Source: Leuconostoc gelidum subsp. gelidum KCTC 3527
GTDB lineage: Bacteria; Bacillota; Bacilli; Lactobacillales; Lactobacillaceae
NCBI RefSeq assembly: GCF_000166715.1
Contig: NZ_AEMI01000002.1
Coordinates: 62,001-126,000, forward strand
Direction of reading: 5' to 3'
DNA length: 64,000 bases
This document shows, one piece after another, positions 28,337 to 36,735 of the stretch; the stretch's first letter is position 1, and every line of letters begins with the position of its first letter. The position numbers and the translations under genes were made by a program. The notes under the pieces are model-generated. The model did not search any database and was not told the DNA's origin. It saw only the letters and a list, made by a program, of their open reading frames with translations.

Positions 28337-28858
28337 TCACAGCCACCAATTATAAATTTGTTCCGCAAAAAACGGTGCATTATCTAATAATTCATTCAAC
28401 TGAGGCGTATTTAAAAATTGGTCCTGTACCCAAACATTTGGTATAACTGACAGTACTTGTAAACTAAAAAATGCAATAACTATACCAATAACACCATATA
28501 ATAAAGCACCGAGTACACCATCAACCCAGCCTAATAAAGGTATGTGACGAATAATTTTTAAAGACCTGAGTACATAGTGGCTAATGGCACCACCCAGCAG
28601 CAATAAAATACAAAAACTAATGCCTGAAGCTAAAAATTGTGAGCCATGACTAACTAGATCTTGTGGCACACTCGTCCGAATAAACTGCCCGTCGACGAAA
28701 TTTGATATAACTGTGCCGAATGGCTTAGAAAATTTAATCGCAATATACCAAACCACAAGCCATAATGCTAACCGCAGCAAACCGTTTATAAACCCGTGAC
28801 GGTAGCCAGACAGCAACCATGCCACCACAAAAAGTGTCGCAATTCCCAATAATATCAT
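28337..28858 (-). CDS. CvpA-family membrane protein
   Basis: A 173-residue protein with four predicted membrane helices ([33 protein letters not shown] at the start) and the CvpA pattern with WVDGVLGALLYGVIGIVIAF. CvpA relatives were named for colicin V production and have a poorly defined envelope role. It overlaps the zapA stop by 4 nt and lies upstream of mutS2, the conserved Firmicute order zapA-cvpA-mutS2. Confidence 0.88.
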   Translation of the reverse strand: MILLGIATLFVVAWLLSGYRHGFINGLLRLALWLVVWYIAIKFSKPFGTVISNFVDGQFIRTSVPQDLVSHGSQFLASGISFCILLLLGGAISHYVLRSLKIIRHIPLLGWVDGVLGALLYGVIGIVIAFFSLQVLSVIPNVWVQDQFLNTPQLNELLDNAPFFAEQIYNWWL

Positions 28859-29253
28859 AAGTTTGTTGTTCCTTGATTAAATAGCTTATCTGTTGTACGT
28901 GCTTGACTATCATGTTTGGCATCATCAATAATTGAGCCAATGGCATTTTTAGGCTCACGTCTCTTTTTTGGCTTTTGCATGTTTTTTAATTCAGATTCTA
29001 ATGTCGCAACTTTAGCCTGTAATTCATCAATTTCAGCTTGTTTGTAAAGCTGATCGGAAAGTGCATTAAATGTTAATAATACTGTTTGATCACCTTGAGA
29101 TAAATTTGGTGCAACCGTTTTTATTTGAATCAATTGTTTATTGAATAAAGTTTCAGTGGCCTTAAAATGTGGCAAACTAGCATTGCCCGATATTGTATAA
29201 TTTTTGCCAGCCAAATTAGCCTTGTAATGCTTTTTCTCGTTTTGAGTAACCAT
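28855..29253 (-). CDS. zapA: Cell division protein ZapA
   Basis: A FtsZ-associated protein that promotes Z-ring bundling. The N-terminal ZapA fold ([18 protein letters not shown]) is followed by a long helix ([20 protein letters not shown]) for coiled-coil dimerisation and a basic tail. At 132 residues it is slightly longer than most ZapA. The position, divergent from rnhC and upstream of cvpA and mutS2, is typical for Firmicutes. Confidence 0.85.
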   Translation of the reverse strand: MVTQNEKKHYKANLAGKNYTISGNASLPHFKATETLFNKQLIQIKTVAPNLSQGDQTVLLTFNALSDQLYKQAEIDELQAKVATLESELKNMQKPKKRREPKNAIGSIIDDAKHDSQARTTDKLFNQGTTNL

Positions 29254-29310
29254 TGTTTTTTCCCTTATTATGTCTAATCAATTATACACTATATTTCCTT
29301 TAACCAAAAC

Positions 29311-29319
29311 TGATATACT
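29311..29319 (+). promoter_or_regulatory. Extended -10 of rnhC with start codon at +1
   Basis: TGATATACT is an extended -10 (TATACT at 29314-29319). The expected transcription start is 29326-29327, where the family-supported ATG begins. No Shine-Dalgarno sequence lies between, so a leaderless mRNA is likely. Confidence 0.5.
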
Positions 29320-29326
29320 TAACAGT

Positions 29327-30256
29327 ATGCAAACAGTCATACAAGTTACACCATCACAATTACAAAAAATGGCAACATTTTACAAATCAACTAGCACACC
29401 TCACTTACCTAATGGTGCCCTTTTTGCAGCGAAAAACACCCAGGCATCAATTATTGGCTATAAATCTGGCAAGGTATTATTTCAAGGGTTGGGATTTGCT
29501 CAAGAAGCGGCACTTTGGCAAACTAACAATGTTTCGACTGCCGCCAAAGTGACTGGGAAAAAATCAACAACTGCTGGCGTTAATATACCAAATAATTTCT
29601 CGAATTGGTCAGTTCTGGGTTCCGATGAGGTCGGTGCAGGCGCCTATTTTGGACCATTAACAACTGCTGCCGTTTTTGTTGCCAAAGAAAATATCAGTTG
29701 GGTACGCCAACTCGGAATTGCAGATTCAAAAACGCTAACTGATGATAAAATGCGTCAAATTGCACCTGACATCATAGCAAGATTACCACACCACGTTGTT
29801 AATTTAATGCCTGAAAAATATAACATCTTGCAAAAAAGCAACAATGTTAATCAAATGAAAGCCATCTCTCACAATTTCGTTCTTGGCAAAGTATTAGAAA
29901 AAATTTCTCCTACCATCCCTACTGGTATATTAATTGATCAATTTGCACAAGAAAGTACCTATTTCAAATATTTAAATAATGCTAACCAATCAAACATTGT
30001 ACAACAAAATGTCTATTTCACAACTAAGGGTGAGCAATATCATCTTAGTGTCGCTGCAGCCTCAATTTTAGCACGCGTTGTCGAGTTAGATGCGCTTGAC
30101 AGGCTAAGTGATGAAGCAGGCATGCGTTTACCCATTGGCGCAGGTAAAGAAGTTGATACTGTGGCTGCTCAATTGCTAAAACAGGGCACTGATTTAAATC
30201 ACTTTGCTAAGTTACACTTTGCTAATACATTAAAAGCTGAAAAATTAAAGCACTGA
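29327..30256 (+). CDS. rnhC: Ribonuclease HIII
   Basis: Cleaves the RNA strand of RNA-DNA hybrids. Catalytic motif [16 protein letters not shown] starts the RNase H core; an acidic residue in ILIDQFAQ and the [12 protein letters not shown] segment complete it. The N-terminal substrate-binding domain starts [18 protein letters not shown] use the ATG at 29327 (309 residues, family length). The frame is open from an ATG at 29270, but the extra 19 residues resemble promoter-coded sequence and have no ribosome site. Confidence 0.92.
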   Translation: MQTVIQVTPSQLQKMATFYKSTSTPHLPNGALFAAKNTQASIIGYKSGKVLFQGLGFAQEAALWQTNNVSTAAKVTGKKSTTAGVNIPNNFSNWSVLGSDEVGAGAYFGPLTTAAVFVAKENISWVRQLGIADSKTLTDDKMRQIAPDIIARLPHHVVNLMPEKYNILQKSNNVNQMKAISHNFVLGKVLEKISPTIPTGILIDQFAQESTYFKYLNNANQSNIVQQNVYFTTKGEQYHLSVAAASILARVVELDALDRLSDEAGMRLPIGAGKEVDTVAAQLLKQGTDLNHFAKLHFANTLKAEKLKH

Positions 30257-30316
30257 CGCAAATAATTGTCATTTTGTAACTCACCTTAAAAAATCATAAA
30301 GACGGAGGTCTATCAC

Positions 30317-30607
30317 ATGTTAACCCTACTTTTAATACCAGTCCTTATTTTATTTTTGATTATTTATTTCTTTGCTTCATTATTTACGAGTACATTTGGT
30401 GTTATACCAAGATTGATTCTAGCAATTGTTTTGGTTCTTTTAGTATCTTTCATTATTAAAAACTTTTTTGCAGTGGTTGGTGTCATCATCTTAATTTCAC
30501 TCGCTTTCTGGATTAGAGTGCAACTTATCAAAAGACAAACAAGGCACCACCACCAAAATGACAATACTTTTGATGGCCATTTTGAAGAAGTTGATAAAGA
30601 TAAATAA
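30317..30607 (+). CDS. Small membrane protein, unknown function
   Basis: A 96-residue protein with two or three membrane segments (residues 1-25, 30-65) and a charged His-rich tail (RHHHQNDNTFDGHFEEVDKDK). The start has GGAGG 9 nt upstream. I do not recognise the family. It lies after rnhC in the same direction, with a gap of 60 nt. Confidence 0.7.
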   Translation: MLTLLLIPVLILFLIIYFFASLFTSTFGVIPRLILAIVLVLLVSFIIKNFFAVVGVIILISLAFWIRVQLIKRQTRHHHQNDNTFDGHFEEVDKDK

Positions 30608-30698
30608 TACATCATTATGGTGCAACGTTGGTTGACTAACTTTTCTCTTTTGTATACCAGTAACAATAGTTAATCAAAAAATACTAAAGGAGACGAAC

Positions 30699-31337
30699 TT
30701 GGAAACTATTAGCAAGCAAAAAATAGTTATTGTTGGCGGTACAGGATTTATTGGTCAGGGCCTTGTCAAAAATCTTCCCCCTGACTTATTTGAAATCCAC
30801 AGTTTATCCCGTCACTCATTTATGCCTAGTAAAAATGACATCACAATTTACCATGCCGTTGATCTTGAGAAACCTGAACAGTGGCAAGGGATTATAGCTG
30901 ATGCTGACTGGGTTATTGATGCCGTAGGTATTCTGTTTCCAAACCCCCTGAAACACCAAACATATCACAAAAACAGTGTGAAACCCGCTAAACAATTGAT
31001 CGCTATTTTGAAGCAAGAAACACAACCAAAATTTCTTTTTATCTCAGCAAATACTGGTCCCTTTTTCATGAAGCCTTACCTAAAAGCGAAATTAACCGTC
31101 GAAACATTAGCCAAGACACAATTAGGTAGCCGTGCTTTTATTGTATATCCAGGTATTGTTTTTGACAAGGACAGAAGATCATCCTATTTGCTAGGTATTC
31201 TCATAAAAAAATGCAGGCACTTATCCTATTTTGATCACCTCCGTTCAATTAGTAGACTTGAATTTGCAACAGAAATAGAACAAATTTTACTTGGATTTCC
31301 CAGTCATTTATTGAAACGAACTGTTACCATCAAATAA
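30699..31337 (+). CDS. NAD(P)-binding Rossmann-fold protein (atypical SDR)
   Basis: A 212-residue protein of the NAD-dependent epimerase/NmrA-like group. The nucleotide motif GGTGFIGQGL is at residues 13-22, followed by DADWVIDAVGILFPN and FLFISANTGPFF. The motif and short length are those of an atypical short-chain dehydrogenase; the usual YxxxK is not clear (YLKAK follows the Ser/Thr region). The start is a TTG with the strong site AAAGGAGACG. Substrate unknown. Confidence 0.8.
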   Translation: METISKQKIVIVGGTGFIGQGLVKNLPPDLFEIHSLSRHSFMPSKNDITIYHAVDLEKPEQWQGIIADADWVIDAVGILFPNPLKHQTYHKNSVKPAKQLIAILKQETQPKFLFISANTGPFFMKPYLKAKLTVETLAKTQLGSRAFIVYPGIVFDKDRRSSYLLGILIKKCRHLSYFDHLRSISRLEFATEIEQILLGFPSHLLKRTVTIK

Positions 31338-31402
31338 AATCCCTATCTTACCATTAACAATGAATCATTTTTACACAAAATAGCAACAGAAAAGAAGAAA
31401 AT

Positions 31403-31930
31403 ATGAAAAAAACACATGCCATTGCAAATCAATTATTACATCATCCAAGCACCATAGTTATTACTTTACTCAGCACTATGGTGGCCATCATGTTAAGCTA
31501 TAACATTATTATGCGTTACGGTATTTCATGGCACGTATTTTCAACCATTTTGATATTGTACCCCTTTGTGATGGTGTTTATATACAGCTTACGCAGATAT
31601 GTGACGTTACCTTTAGTCACATACTTACATCAATACTTTCCAAAAATATTTAAAACATGGGTATCTGCGCATGTTAGTGTGCCATTTTTCGTTATTGCAG
31701 CTAACGTGACTGTTATGATGTCGATATTCACAGAAACACACCGTCATATGTATCCCGTCTTTTTTACCGGATTTATGTCAAATTGGGCAAAAACTTTTTT
31801 TGTTGCTATTCCAGTTTTTTTCTTCATTGCACGCCCTACTGTCGTATATATTTTCAAGCGATTACAAAATAAATATCCTTTGCCAACTATATTAGAGCCT
31901 GAAGTTACTGTCATAAATACAGAAAAGTAA
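31403..31930 (+). CDS. DUF2798-like four-helix membrane protein
   Basis: A 175-residue protein with two tandem copies of a two-helix unit. Each copy has a first helix near STMVAIMLSYNII or NVTVMMSIFTE, and a second ending in a membrane-edge Arg-rich loop. This is the DUF2798 arrangement. Function unknown. The start lacks a strong ribosome site (AGAAAAGAAG). It follows the Rossmann-fold gene by 65 nt. Confidence 0.75.
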   Translation: MKKTHAIANQLLHHPSTIVITLLSTMVAIMLSYNIIMRYGISWHVFSTILILYPFVMVFIYSLRRYVTLPLVTYLHQYFPKIFKTWVSAHVSVPFFVIAANVTVMMSIFTETHRHMYPVFFTGFMSNWAKTFFVAIPVFFFIARPTVVYIFKRLQNKYPLPTILEPEVTVINTEK

Positions 31931-32006
31931 CTGAATTTGTCATGTGCATCTCAAATTCAATTACTTTTTAGAGCATACCAATCAGTATAAATATTTTTTC
32001 CAAATA

Positions 32007-32050
32007 AAACAGCAGTAACATCTAATCAATCAGATGTTACTGCTGTTTTA
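32007..32050. terminator. Bidirectional terminator
   Basis: AAAACAGCAGTAACATCT pairs with AGATGTTACTGCTGTTTT. It lies between the convergent DUF2798-like and acetyltransferase genes. Confidence 0.9.
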
Positions 32051-32078
32051 CGTACCGATTACTAAAAATGCAGCCCTC

Positions 32079-32531
32079 TCAGTTGACATCACAAACTAAC
32101 GTTAACGCACGCGTGTTCGTTTCCGATAAAAAACCATGCTTAAGATAAAAATGTTCTGCTGGTGTCTCTTTATTTGTCTCCAAAATGATATTTCCAACAC
32201 CAATTTTGTGCATATCAGCTTTAATTGCTTTCAAAAACTCAGAACCATAACCTTGTTTCTGAAAGGCTGGCGACACAAAAAAATTGTCAAGCTGATATTC
32301 AATACCTTGATGCCAAGGTTTAACAAAACCTAATGCAGCACCAATTATTTGATCATCTTGTTTATACAAATAGCAATGATTTGTATTCATTTTATCCAAA
32401 CGTTCAATATAGCGTCTGATATCATCATAATTATTATTTTCATTCCAGGGCTGTTGCGCAAATACTTCGATATATAATTGTGTCACAACGTCTACATCGT
32501 TGCGCCGTAGTTCGCTAATTTCAATACTCAT
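32079..32531 (-). CDS. GNAT-family N-acetyltransferase
   Basis: A 150-residue acetyl-CoA-dependent acyltransferase. The GNAT fold shows the QDDQIIGAALGFV strand, the acetyl-CoA loop FVSPAFQKQGYGSEFLKAI (Q/RxxGxG/A), and HFYLKHGFLSETNTRALTL at the end. The acceptor is unknown. The start has AAGGTG. It marks the edge of the ordinary region; the accessory region starts just beyond. Confidence 0.88.
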   Translation of the reverse strand: MSIEISELRRNDVDVVTQLYIEVFAQQPWNENNNYDDIRRYIERLDKMNTNHCYLYKQDDQIIGAALGFVKPWHQGIEYQLDNFFVSPAFQKQGYGSEFLKAIKADMHKIGVGNIILETNKETPAEHFYLKHGFLSETNTRALTLVCDVN

Positions 32532-32722
32532 TTTTTATTACACCTTAATTTTTAACAACATATTTTTTGATGATAAATGCCTTCATAAACAGGTATTTAA
32601 ATTAATGATATAATATATATGTATTATATTAAATAACACACATACAGTTAGAATGTGTACGCTACCAGTTTGTTACTTTAACATACTACTTTAATAAGGT
32701 ATTCATACAATTGGCGACTCAC

Positions 32723-32848
32723 ATGTTAATGCTCACTATCGATCCTTTTCAATCACTTTCAGGTGCAATTATCAGTGGCAAGACTTTCCAAAATGACATA
32801 GAAAACAAATCGATCAGTTCAACTATTGGTTTTGTAACGATTGTTTAA
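32723..32848 (+). CDS. Short peptide of the FQS-SGKT type, copy A (possibly decayed)
   Basis: A 41-codon frame. Its residues FQSLSGAIISGKT match FQSILGAFASGKT of the peptide at 36736. The two start alike (short hydrophobic N-terminus) and differ at the C-terminus, where this copy loses the Lys-rich tail. No good ribosome site precedes the ATG, so it may be a remnant. It lies 90 nt upstream of the gene at 32939, within the same kind of cassette as copy C. Function unknown; the SGKT is too short a context to be a P-loop ATPase. Confidence 0.4.
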   Translation: MLMLTIDPFQSLSGAIISGKTFQNDIENKSISSTIGFVTIV

Positions 32849-32892
32849 TTATCAAATTTGCGCTATATTCTTGTTAATTATGTATCGTACCA

Positions 32893-32938
32893 CATGCACG
32901 TGTATTGAACCACGTTAAAAGCATTAAGGAGAACTATT
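32893..32938 (+). promoter_or_regulatory. Shared hairpin leader element, copy A
   Basis: The region directly before the ATG at 32939 holds CACGTG, an 8-nt spacer, CACGT and then TAAAAGCATTA-AGGAG. The 20-mer GAACCACGTTAAAAGCATTA (32907-32926) is identical in copy B at 35250-35269. ACGTG and CACGT can form a hairpin just before the Shine-Dalgarno sequence. Confidence 0.7.
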
Positions 32939-33280
32939 ATGGATGAGAATGGTATCAATGTACCAGCAGAGGTTAAAGGTTGGAACTGGGGCGCCTTTAT
33001 GTTTAACATTTTTTGGGGTATTGGCAATAAAACATACTTACCCCTACTTTGCTTGATCCCAATTTTTAATATTGTTTGGTTCTTTGTTTGTGGCTTTAAG
33101 GGGAACGAATGGGCTTGGCAAAAAGGCGACTATCAAGATGTTGAAACTTTTAAAGCCATACAAGCAACATGGAATCGCGCAGGATTAGTGCAATTCATCA
33201 TCACGATGGCTGTTATGGTTCTGTACTTCTTGTTTATAGGCACAATTATCACCTCTATTTTGAATAGCACTCATTACTAA
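32939..33280 (+). CDS. Small two- or three-helix membrane protein (DUF2628-like), cassette A cargo
   Basis: A 113-residue protein with a conserved tryptophan-rich start (VPAEVKGWNWGAFMFNIFWG), helices at about 18-55 and 82-108, and CGFKGNEWAWQKGDYQD between them. Similar proteins in lactic acid bacteria are sometimes mislabelled ribonuclease G; nothing here supports that. The start has AAGGAGAA. It lies behind leader copy A, like the unrelated genes at 35285 and 37070. A role in superinfection exclusion is possible only by context. Confidence 0.75.
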   Translation: MDENGINVPAEVKGWNWGAFMFNIFWGIGNKTYLPLLCLIPIFNIVWFFVCGFKGNEWAWQKGDYQDVETFKAIQATWNRAGLVQFIITMAVMVLYFLFIGTIITSILNSTHY

Positions 33281-33414
33281 ATTAATGTACTCACGTTAAA
33301 AATTAGCTATCAATTCAAGCCTATTTGAGAAATCACTATTGTAGACAGGTTTAGTATGCCAGTGTTACTCAAAACCGGTGCTTTTTAAATATTTGAAAGG
33401 ACTCTATACCTACA

Positions 33415-33942
33415 ATGCAATCATACTCGAATAAAGAAGAGCTCATTCAAGCAATTGAAATCAATTATAAAAAATATATAGACGAATTTATAAATATCCC
33501 CAATGAATTAAAAAATACACGAGTAGATAAGGTTGATCGTACACCTAGCGAAAATCTTTCATATCAATTAGGCTGGATTACTGCCTTACTAAATTGGGAA
33601 AAAGATGAAATTGCAGGTAAAAAAGTATATGTTCCAGCAAAAGGCTATAAGTGGAATAATTTAGGTGGTCTATATCAATCTTTTTATGAAACATACGATA
33701 CATACACACTCTCTGAGCAAATAAATTTACTGAATCAAAAAGTAACTGAGCTTTGCGAATGGCTATCCACGCTACCTGACGACATTTTATTTGAACCAAA
33801 CAAACGTCAGTGGGCAACAACAAACGCACAATGGCCTGTATGGAAATGGGTACATATCAATTCAGTCGCCCCTTTCAAAACATTTAGAACAAAAATACGT
33901 CAGTGGAAAAAATCACTTACCAATCTGTCAGAAGCAGATTAA
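33415..33942 (+). CDS. ClbS/DfsB-family four-helix bundle protein
   Basis: A 175-residue soluble protein of the ClbS/DfsB (DUF1706) family. Markers are SNKEELIQAIEINYKKY at the start, the DRTPSENLSYQLGWITALLNWE core, KGYKWNNLGGLYQSFYE, and KWVHINSVAPFKTFRTKIRQWKK at the end. Some members protect against DNA-damaging colibactin or detoxify small electrophiles, but most are uncharacterised. It stands alone in the accessory region. Confidence 0.85.
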   Translation: MQSYSNKEELIQAIEINYKKYIDEFINIPNELKNTRVDKVDRTPSENLSYQLGWITALLNWEKDEIAGKKVYVPAKGYKWNNLGGLYQSFYETYDTYTLSEQINLLNQKVTELCEWLSTLPDDILFEPNKRQWATTNAQWPVWKWVHINSVAPFKTFRTKIRQWKKSLTNLSEAD

Positions 33943-34168
33943 AAATCCGATTATTGTAGAAACAATATCAAAATTTTGTATACGTATAAACGGCTATCCG
34001 CGTAAAAAGAATTGCATATGATTGCAATGAGAAATAATTAAGCCCCTTTATTTCATTATTTTGCAGACTGAATAAAAAAGCCTCCGATGATTATGATGTG
34101 TACCTCAAATATAAAGTAAATAGTTTGCTCATTAAGCTAGGAACTTTTATTGTGCATCATGATTTCAA

Positions 34169-34501
34169 TTAGGGCTTAATATAGCTATATCCCTGCTGTT
34201 GTTTGAGTGCTAACTCTACAACACCAACTGGCGCTATTGAAGTTACTTCTTGTAAATCATCATTTGATATGTGACGTTGTGTCAGTGAATTGTTACAAAC
34301 AACTATATTCACATTAGGCGCATGAATGTCATTCAAATTAATATTTGCTGTTTTGACAGTTTGCTCAACTGCCTCGCCATTTATTAATAGCTCTATATCA
34401 CCCTGTGTGCCGGTTTTTTGATACCAATCAACCATGTGTTTAATATTCGATAAAACTGTCGGCCATTTATCAGTTTCGTCAATGTGAAAGATTACATTCA
34501 T
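34169..34501 (-). CDS. DsrE/DsrF-like family protein
   Basis: A 110-residue protein with the DsrE/F-like fold: VIFHIDETDKWPTVLSNIKHMVDWY at the start, DIELLINGEAVEQTV in the middle and VNIVVCNNSLTQRHI at the end. A single Cys in IVVCNNSL corresponds to the sulfur-carrying position in the family. The start has AAGGAG. No sulfur-relay partner is adjacent, so a sulfurtransferase role is uncertain. Confidence 0.8.
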   Translation of the reverse strand: MNVIFHIDETDKWPTVLSNIKHMVDWYQKTGTQGDIELLINGEAVEQTVKTANINLNDIHAPNVNIVVCNNSLTQRHISNDDLQEVTSIAPVGVVELALKQQQGYSYIKP

Positions 34502-34568
34502 GTGCTTTCTCCTTATGAATAGATTATATACCAGTTATTGATATTTGTCGGGATGTGACCTACTTGGA

Positions 34569-34679
34569 TGTTACAACACATTCTAACTGACGATCAACAC
34601 AAAACATATGCCTTCTCCCCTTTGGCCAAGAACAATGCTGAAATCAGTGCTAATGCTTGCTGATTTTTACTTTGATGAG
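34569..34679 (+). pseudogene. Fragment of an ImmA-like gene (second copy)
   Basis: Bases TTACAACACATTCTAACT, CTTCTCCCCTTTGGCCAAGA and GATTTTTACTTTGATGAG match 36502-36628 of the broken ImmA-like gene, with about 16 nt missing inside. Nothing upstream corresponds to the N-terminal half. The fragment runs directly into a 40-codon membrane frame, so a deletion has joined the two. It shows that a second, older copy of the same module once lay here. Confidence 0.7.
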
Positions 34680-34797
34680 TGGACTAACATTTTTAACATT
34701 AGCAAAAGACAAGAAAAATAAAGGGTATCGTGTGGCAGGAATAATGATGTTAGTAGCAGGTTTTATTAGCTTTTTAACTTATTTTTTCTATAAATAA
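34675..34797 (+). CDS. 40-residue membrane peptide frame at the end of the ImmA fragment (probable remnant)
   Basis: The frame reads MSGLTFLTLAKDKKNKGYRV followed by one membrane segment (AGIMMLVAGFISFLTYFFYK). Its layout, hydrophobic-basic-hydrophobic, resembles the 47-residue peptide at 36863. The ATG lies inside the ImmA fragment, so the original 5' end was probably lost and no ribosome site is visible. Confidence 0.3.
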   Translation: MSGLTFLTLAKDKKNKGYRVAGIMMLVAGFISFLTYFFYK

Positions 34798-34966
34798 AAG
34801 CTACCTCCTATTAGTAAATGAATTAATTATGATAATTGGTGGTGGCGTCCTGCTGACTATTCAAACAAGAAACGACACAGAACTTTGCTTGCGGAGAATC
34901 AAGCTAACATGATAGTCAATAGATTACTTAATGATCTATTCCCAAATAAACAAAGAGGTTCAAACA

Positions 34967-35113
34967 ATGGTTAATAAATTCTTTTGGTATATTGGAATCG
35001 GCATACTTATCGGCTTAGTGGTCGGTTATTTTACAAAAGCAATACTTGAATTAACACCTATTGGCTTTTTAGCAGGGTTTGCATTTTATGAATGGTCTGA
35101 AAATCGCAAATAA
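34967..35113 (+). CDS. 48-residue two-helix membrane peptide
   Basis: The peptide has helices FFWYIGIGILIGLVVGYF and LTPIGFLAGFAFYEW, with a charged end ENRK. The ATG at 34967 has AGAGGTT 9 nt upstream; the earlier ATG at 34931 is not preceded by a site. It lies upstream of leader copy B. Function unknown; phage-encoded membrane peptide or toxin-like peptide are both possible. Confidence 0.55.
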   Translation: MVNKFFWYIGIGILIGLVVGYFTKAILELTPIGFLAGFAFYEWSENRK

Positions 35114-35128
35114 AAAGTTGAGACTCAC

Positions 35129-35224
35129 ATGACATTCTTAATAAACTTAATATTAGTATTTTCGACTAGTAGTGTATGGCTGATTGTCATGTTGGTTTGG
35201 TATTTGACACACCAAAAGAAATAA
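35129..35224 (+). CDS. 31-residue single-helix membrane peptide
   Basis: The frame is MTFLINLILVFSTSSVWLIV then MLVWYLTHQKK: one long helix and a basic tail, a layout also seen in small toxins and phage membrane peptides. The ribosome site is weak (GTTGAG). The stop codon touches the upstream hairpin of leader copy B, exactly as the 47-residue peptide does with copy C. No antisense RNA was identified. Confidence 0.4.
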   Translation: MTFLINLILVFSTSSVWLIVMLVWYLTHQKK

Positions 35225-35284
35225 GCACTCACAAAGTGACATACGTGCAGAACCACGTTAAAAGCATTACAGGGGATGACACAT
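35225..35284 (+). promoter_or_regulatory. Shared hairpin leader element, copy B
   Basis: GCACTCACAAAGTG (imperfect hairpin) is followed by ACGTG-CAGAAC-CACGT (hairpin) and TAAAAGCATTACAGGGG before the ATG at 35285. It shares GAACCACGTTAAAAGCATTA with copy A, and GCACTC, AGTG and TACGTG with copy C. Confidence 0.72.
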
Positions 35285-35533
35285 ATGAAACACAAAATCA
35301 TTAATATATTAATAGTAGTAATTAGTTTGGCTATAACCCTGACCTTAATGATAGCTTCTATTGCAACAGGTAACCATTTATATTCAAAAATAGGCTCATC
35401 ATTTATTGGTATTGTCATGTGTTTGGTCGCTGTTATAGCAATAAAAAAAGACGGCAAAATTATTTGGTCAAACGTTGCTCCCTATTTACCGGGTGTTTGG
35501 TTTCTATTAAATCCTTGGATTCAGTACCTTTAA
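35285..35533 (+). CDS. 82-residue membrane protein, cassette B cargo
   Basis: Helices IINILIVVISLAITLTLMIAS and SFIGIVMCLVAVIAI are followed by a third segment near YLPGVWFLLNPW. I start at the ATG at 35285, 9 nt after AGGGG; the ATG at 35276 abuts that site. It is the last gene of cassette B behind leader copy B. Unknown family; superinfection exclusion is a context-based guess. Confidence 0.6.
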   Translation: MKHKIINILIVVISLAITLTLMIASIATGNHLYSKIGSSFIGIVMCLVAVIAIKKDGKIIWSNVAPYLPGVWFLLNPWIQYL

Positions 35534-35788
35534 TAATTTTTCCTTTTTCTTATAAAAGTTATCAAGATAAAAAATGGTTGCCTTTTACAGCTCACTCTTC
35601 AGTGATTGGGTTATCTATATTGCTAACAATACAAAATATTTACCGTTTTTATATCATATCTCATTGAAAAATATGATCTCTTTCTGAAGTTCTCCGAAGC
35701 TTTTTTATTTTCTAATATTCTCCTTACTTATCTTTAAATAGTTGTGCTTGTTTGATATGATGTGTGTATATTAATCAGTTACAAACTA

Positions 35789-35820
35789 TTTGGATATTAA
35801 ATAAACATTCAATATCCAAA
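35789..35820. promoter_or_regulatory. 10-bp inverted repeat upstream of the XRE repressor gene
   Basis: TTTGGATATT and AATATCCAAA pair perfectly around 12 nt, 96 bp before the repressor start. The 376-bp gap from 35540 to 35915 holds nothing else I can name. An operator of the phage-type repressor is the likely reading, since there is no T-run for a terminator. Confidence 0.5.
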
Positions 35821-35915
35821 CTATAAACAATGATTAGTTACTAAATAATACGGTTTAAAATTCCTTCACTTACTTTTATTTTTAGTTAGCTCTTAATAAA
35901 TCCTTAAAGGTGATC

Positions 35916-36287
35916 ATGCTGTCCATAACTGCTGAGCGTATCAAATCATTACGCAAACAAAAAAAGCTCACTCAAAGTGAAATTGCTGAAATAATTAATG
36001 CCTCACGTATGGCGATTGCTAACTATGAGACTGACCGCAACACGCCGTCTTTTGCCATGCTCTCATTAATTGCTGATGCCTTAAACACCACAGTGGACTA
36101 TTTACAAGGAAAGACAGACAACGTGTTTAAACACGCTGATAATGCCTCTAATAACGGGGATGACAAAAAGCAAGTCGATTTATCTGATGATGAACTCATT
36201 ATGTCATTCGAGGGTAAAGAGCTATCCGAAGATTACAAGCAAGCCATTCTCGCCATGCCGAAAACAATGCGTGAGGATGATAAATAG
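35916..36287 (+). CDS. XRE-family phage-type repressor (ImmR/CI-like)
   Basis: A 123-residue protein. The N-terminal helix-turn-helix is AERIKSLRKQKKLTQSEIAEIINASRMAIANYETDRNTPS (about 5-45), followed by DALNTTVDYLQGKTD and a short acidic C-terminal region. Size and layout are those of ImmR/Rro-type repressors that are cleaved by ImmA proteases. It ends one base before the ImmA-like gene starts, the usual ImmR-ImmA pairing of phages and integrative elements. The start at 35916 has AAAGGTG. With ImmA broken, regulated derepression would be lost. Confidence 0.88.
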   Translation: MLSITAERIKSLRKQKKLTQSEIAEIINASRMAIANYETDRNTPSFAMLSLIADALNTTVDYLQGKTDNVFKHADNASNNGDDKKQVDLSDDELIMSFEGKELSEDYKQAILAMPKTMREDDK

Positions 36288-36718
36288 ATGTATGAATACC
36301 TAGATTATAGCTCCCCACTGGAATACTTTGAAGATGTTGTCGTTAAATATAATGCTGAACGTCCCCCTAACAAACAAATAACGGTTGTTGAAGTCCCTGG
36401 GCGCAACCATGATCCTGATGTTGCCTTCCCCTCACGTCACATGATTGTGATTAACCCCAACTCAAGACTAAATTTTCATCCCCTTTTCGTAAATTTCGTG
36501 AGTTACAACACATTCTAACTGGCGAGCAACGCAAGACTTATGCGTTCTCCCCTTTGGCCAAGAATGATGCTGAAATAAGCGCTAATGCTTATGCGTTTAA
36601 AATGCTAGCTGACTTTTACTTTGATGAGAACACAGATAGATACAGTAAGATTTATGACTTCATGGCGTACTTTGGTATTCCTATGTCTCTTGAGAGTGCT
36701 GTTTTGAAGAATATATAA
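36288..36718 (+). pseudogene. ImmA/IrrE-like metallopeptidase gene, frameshifted
   Basis: The frame from 36288 reads MYEYLDYSSPLEYFEDVVVK and VAFPSRHMIVINPNSRLNF, then stops at 36518. The homologous C-terminal half continues in another frame as FRKFRELQHILTGEQ to VLKNI with a stop at about 36718. The two halves need one small indel near 36470-36490. The metal motif HExxH is RELQH here, so the first zinc His is also lost by one base (CAT to CGT). Part of the gene is duplicated at 34569-34679. It directly follows the repressor. Confidence 0.8.
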
Positions 36719-36735
36719 ACGAAAGGTTGCTAATT

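Noticed and set aside
35419-35667. 82-residue frame overlapping the membrane gene of cassette B
   Set aside because: It is mostly a shifted reading of that gene, has no ribosome site, and the 35285 gene ends properly without it.
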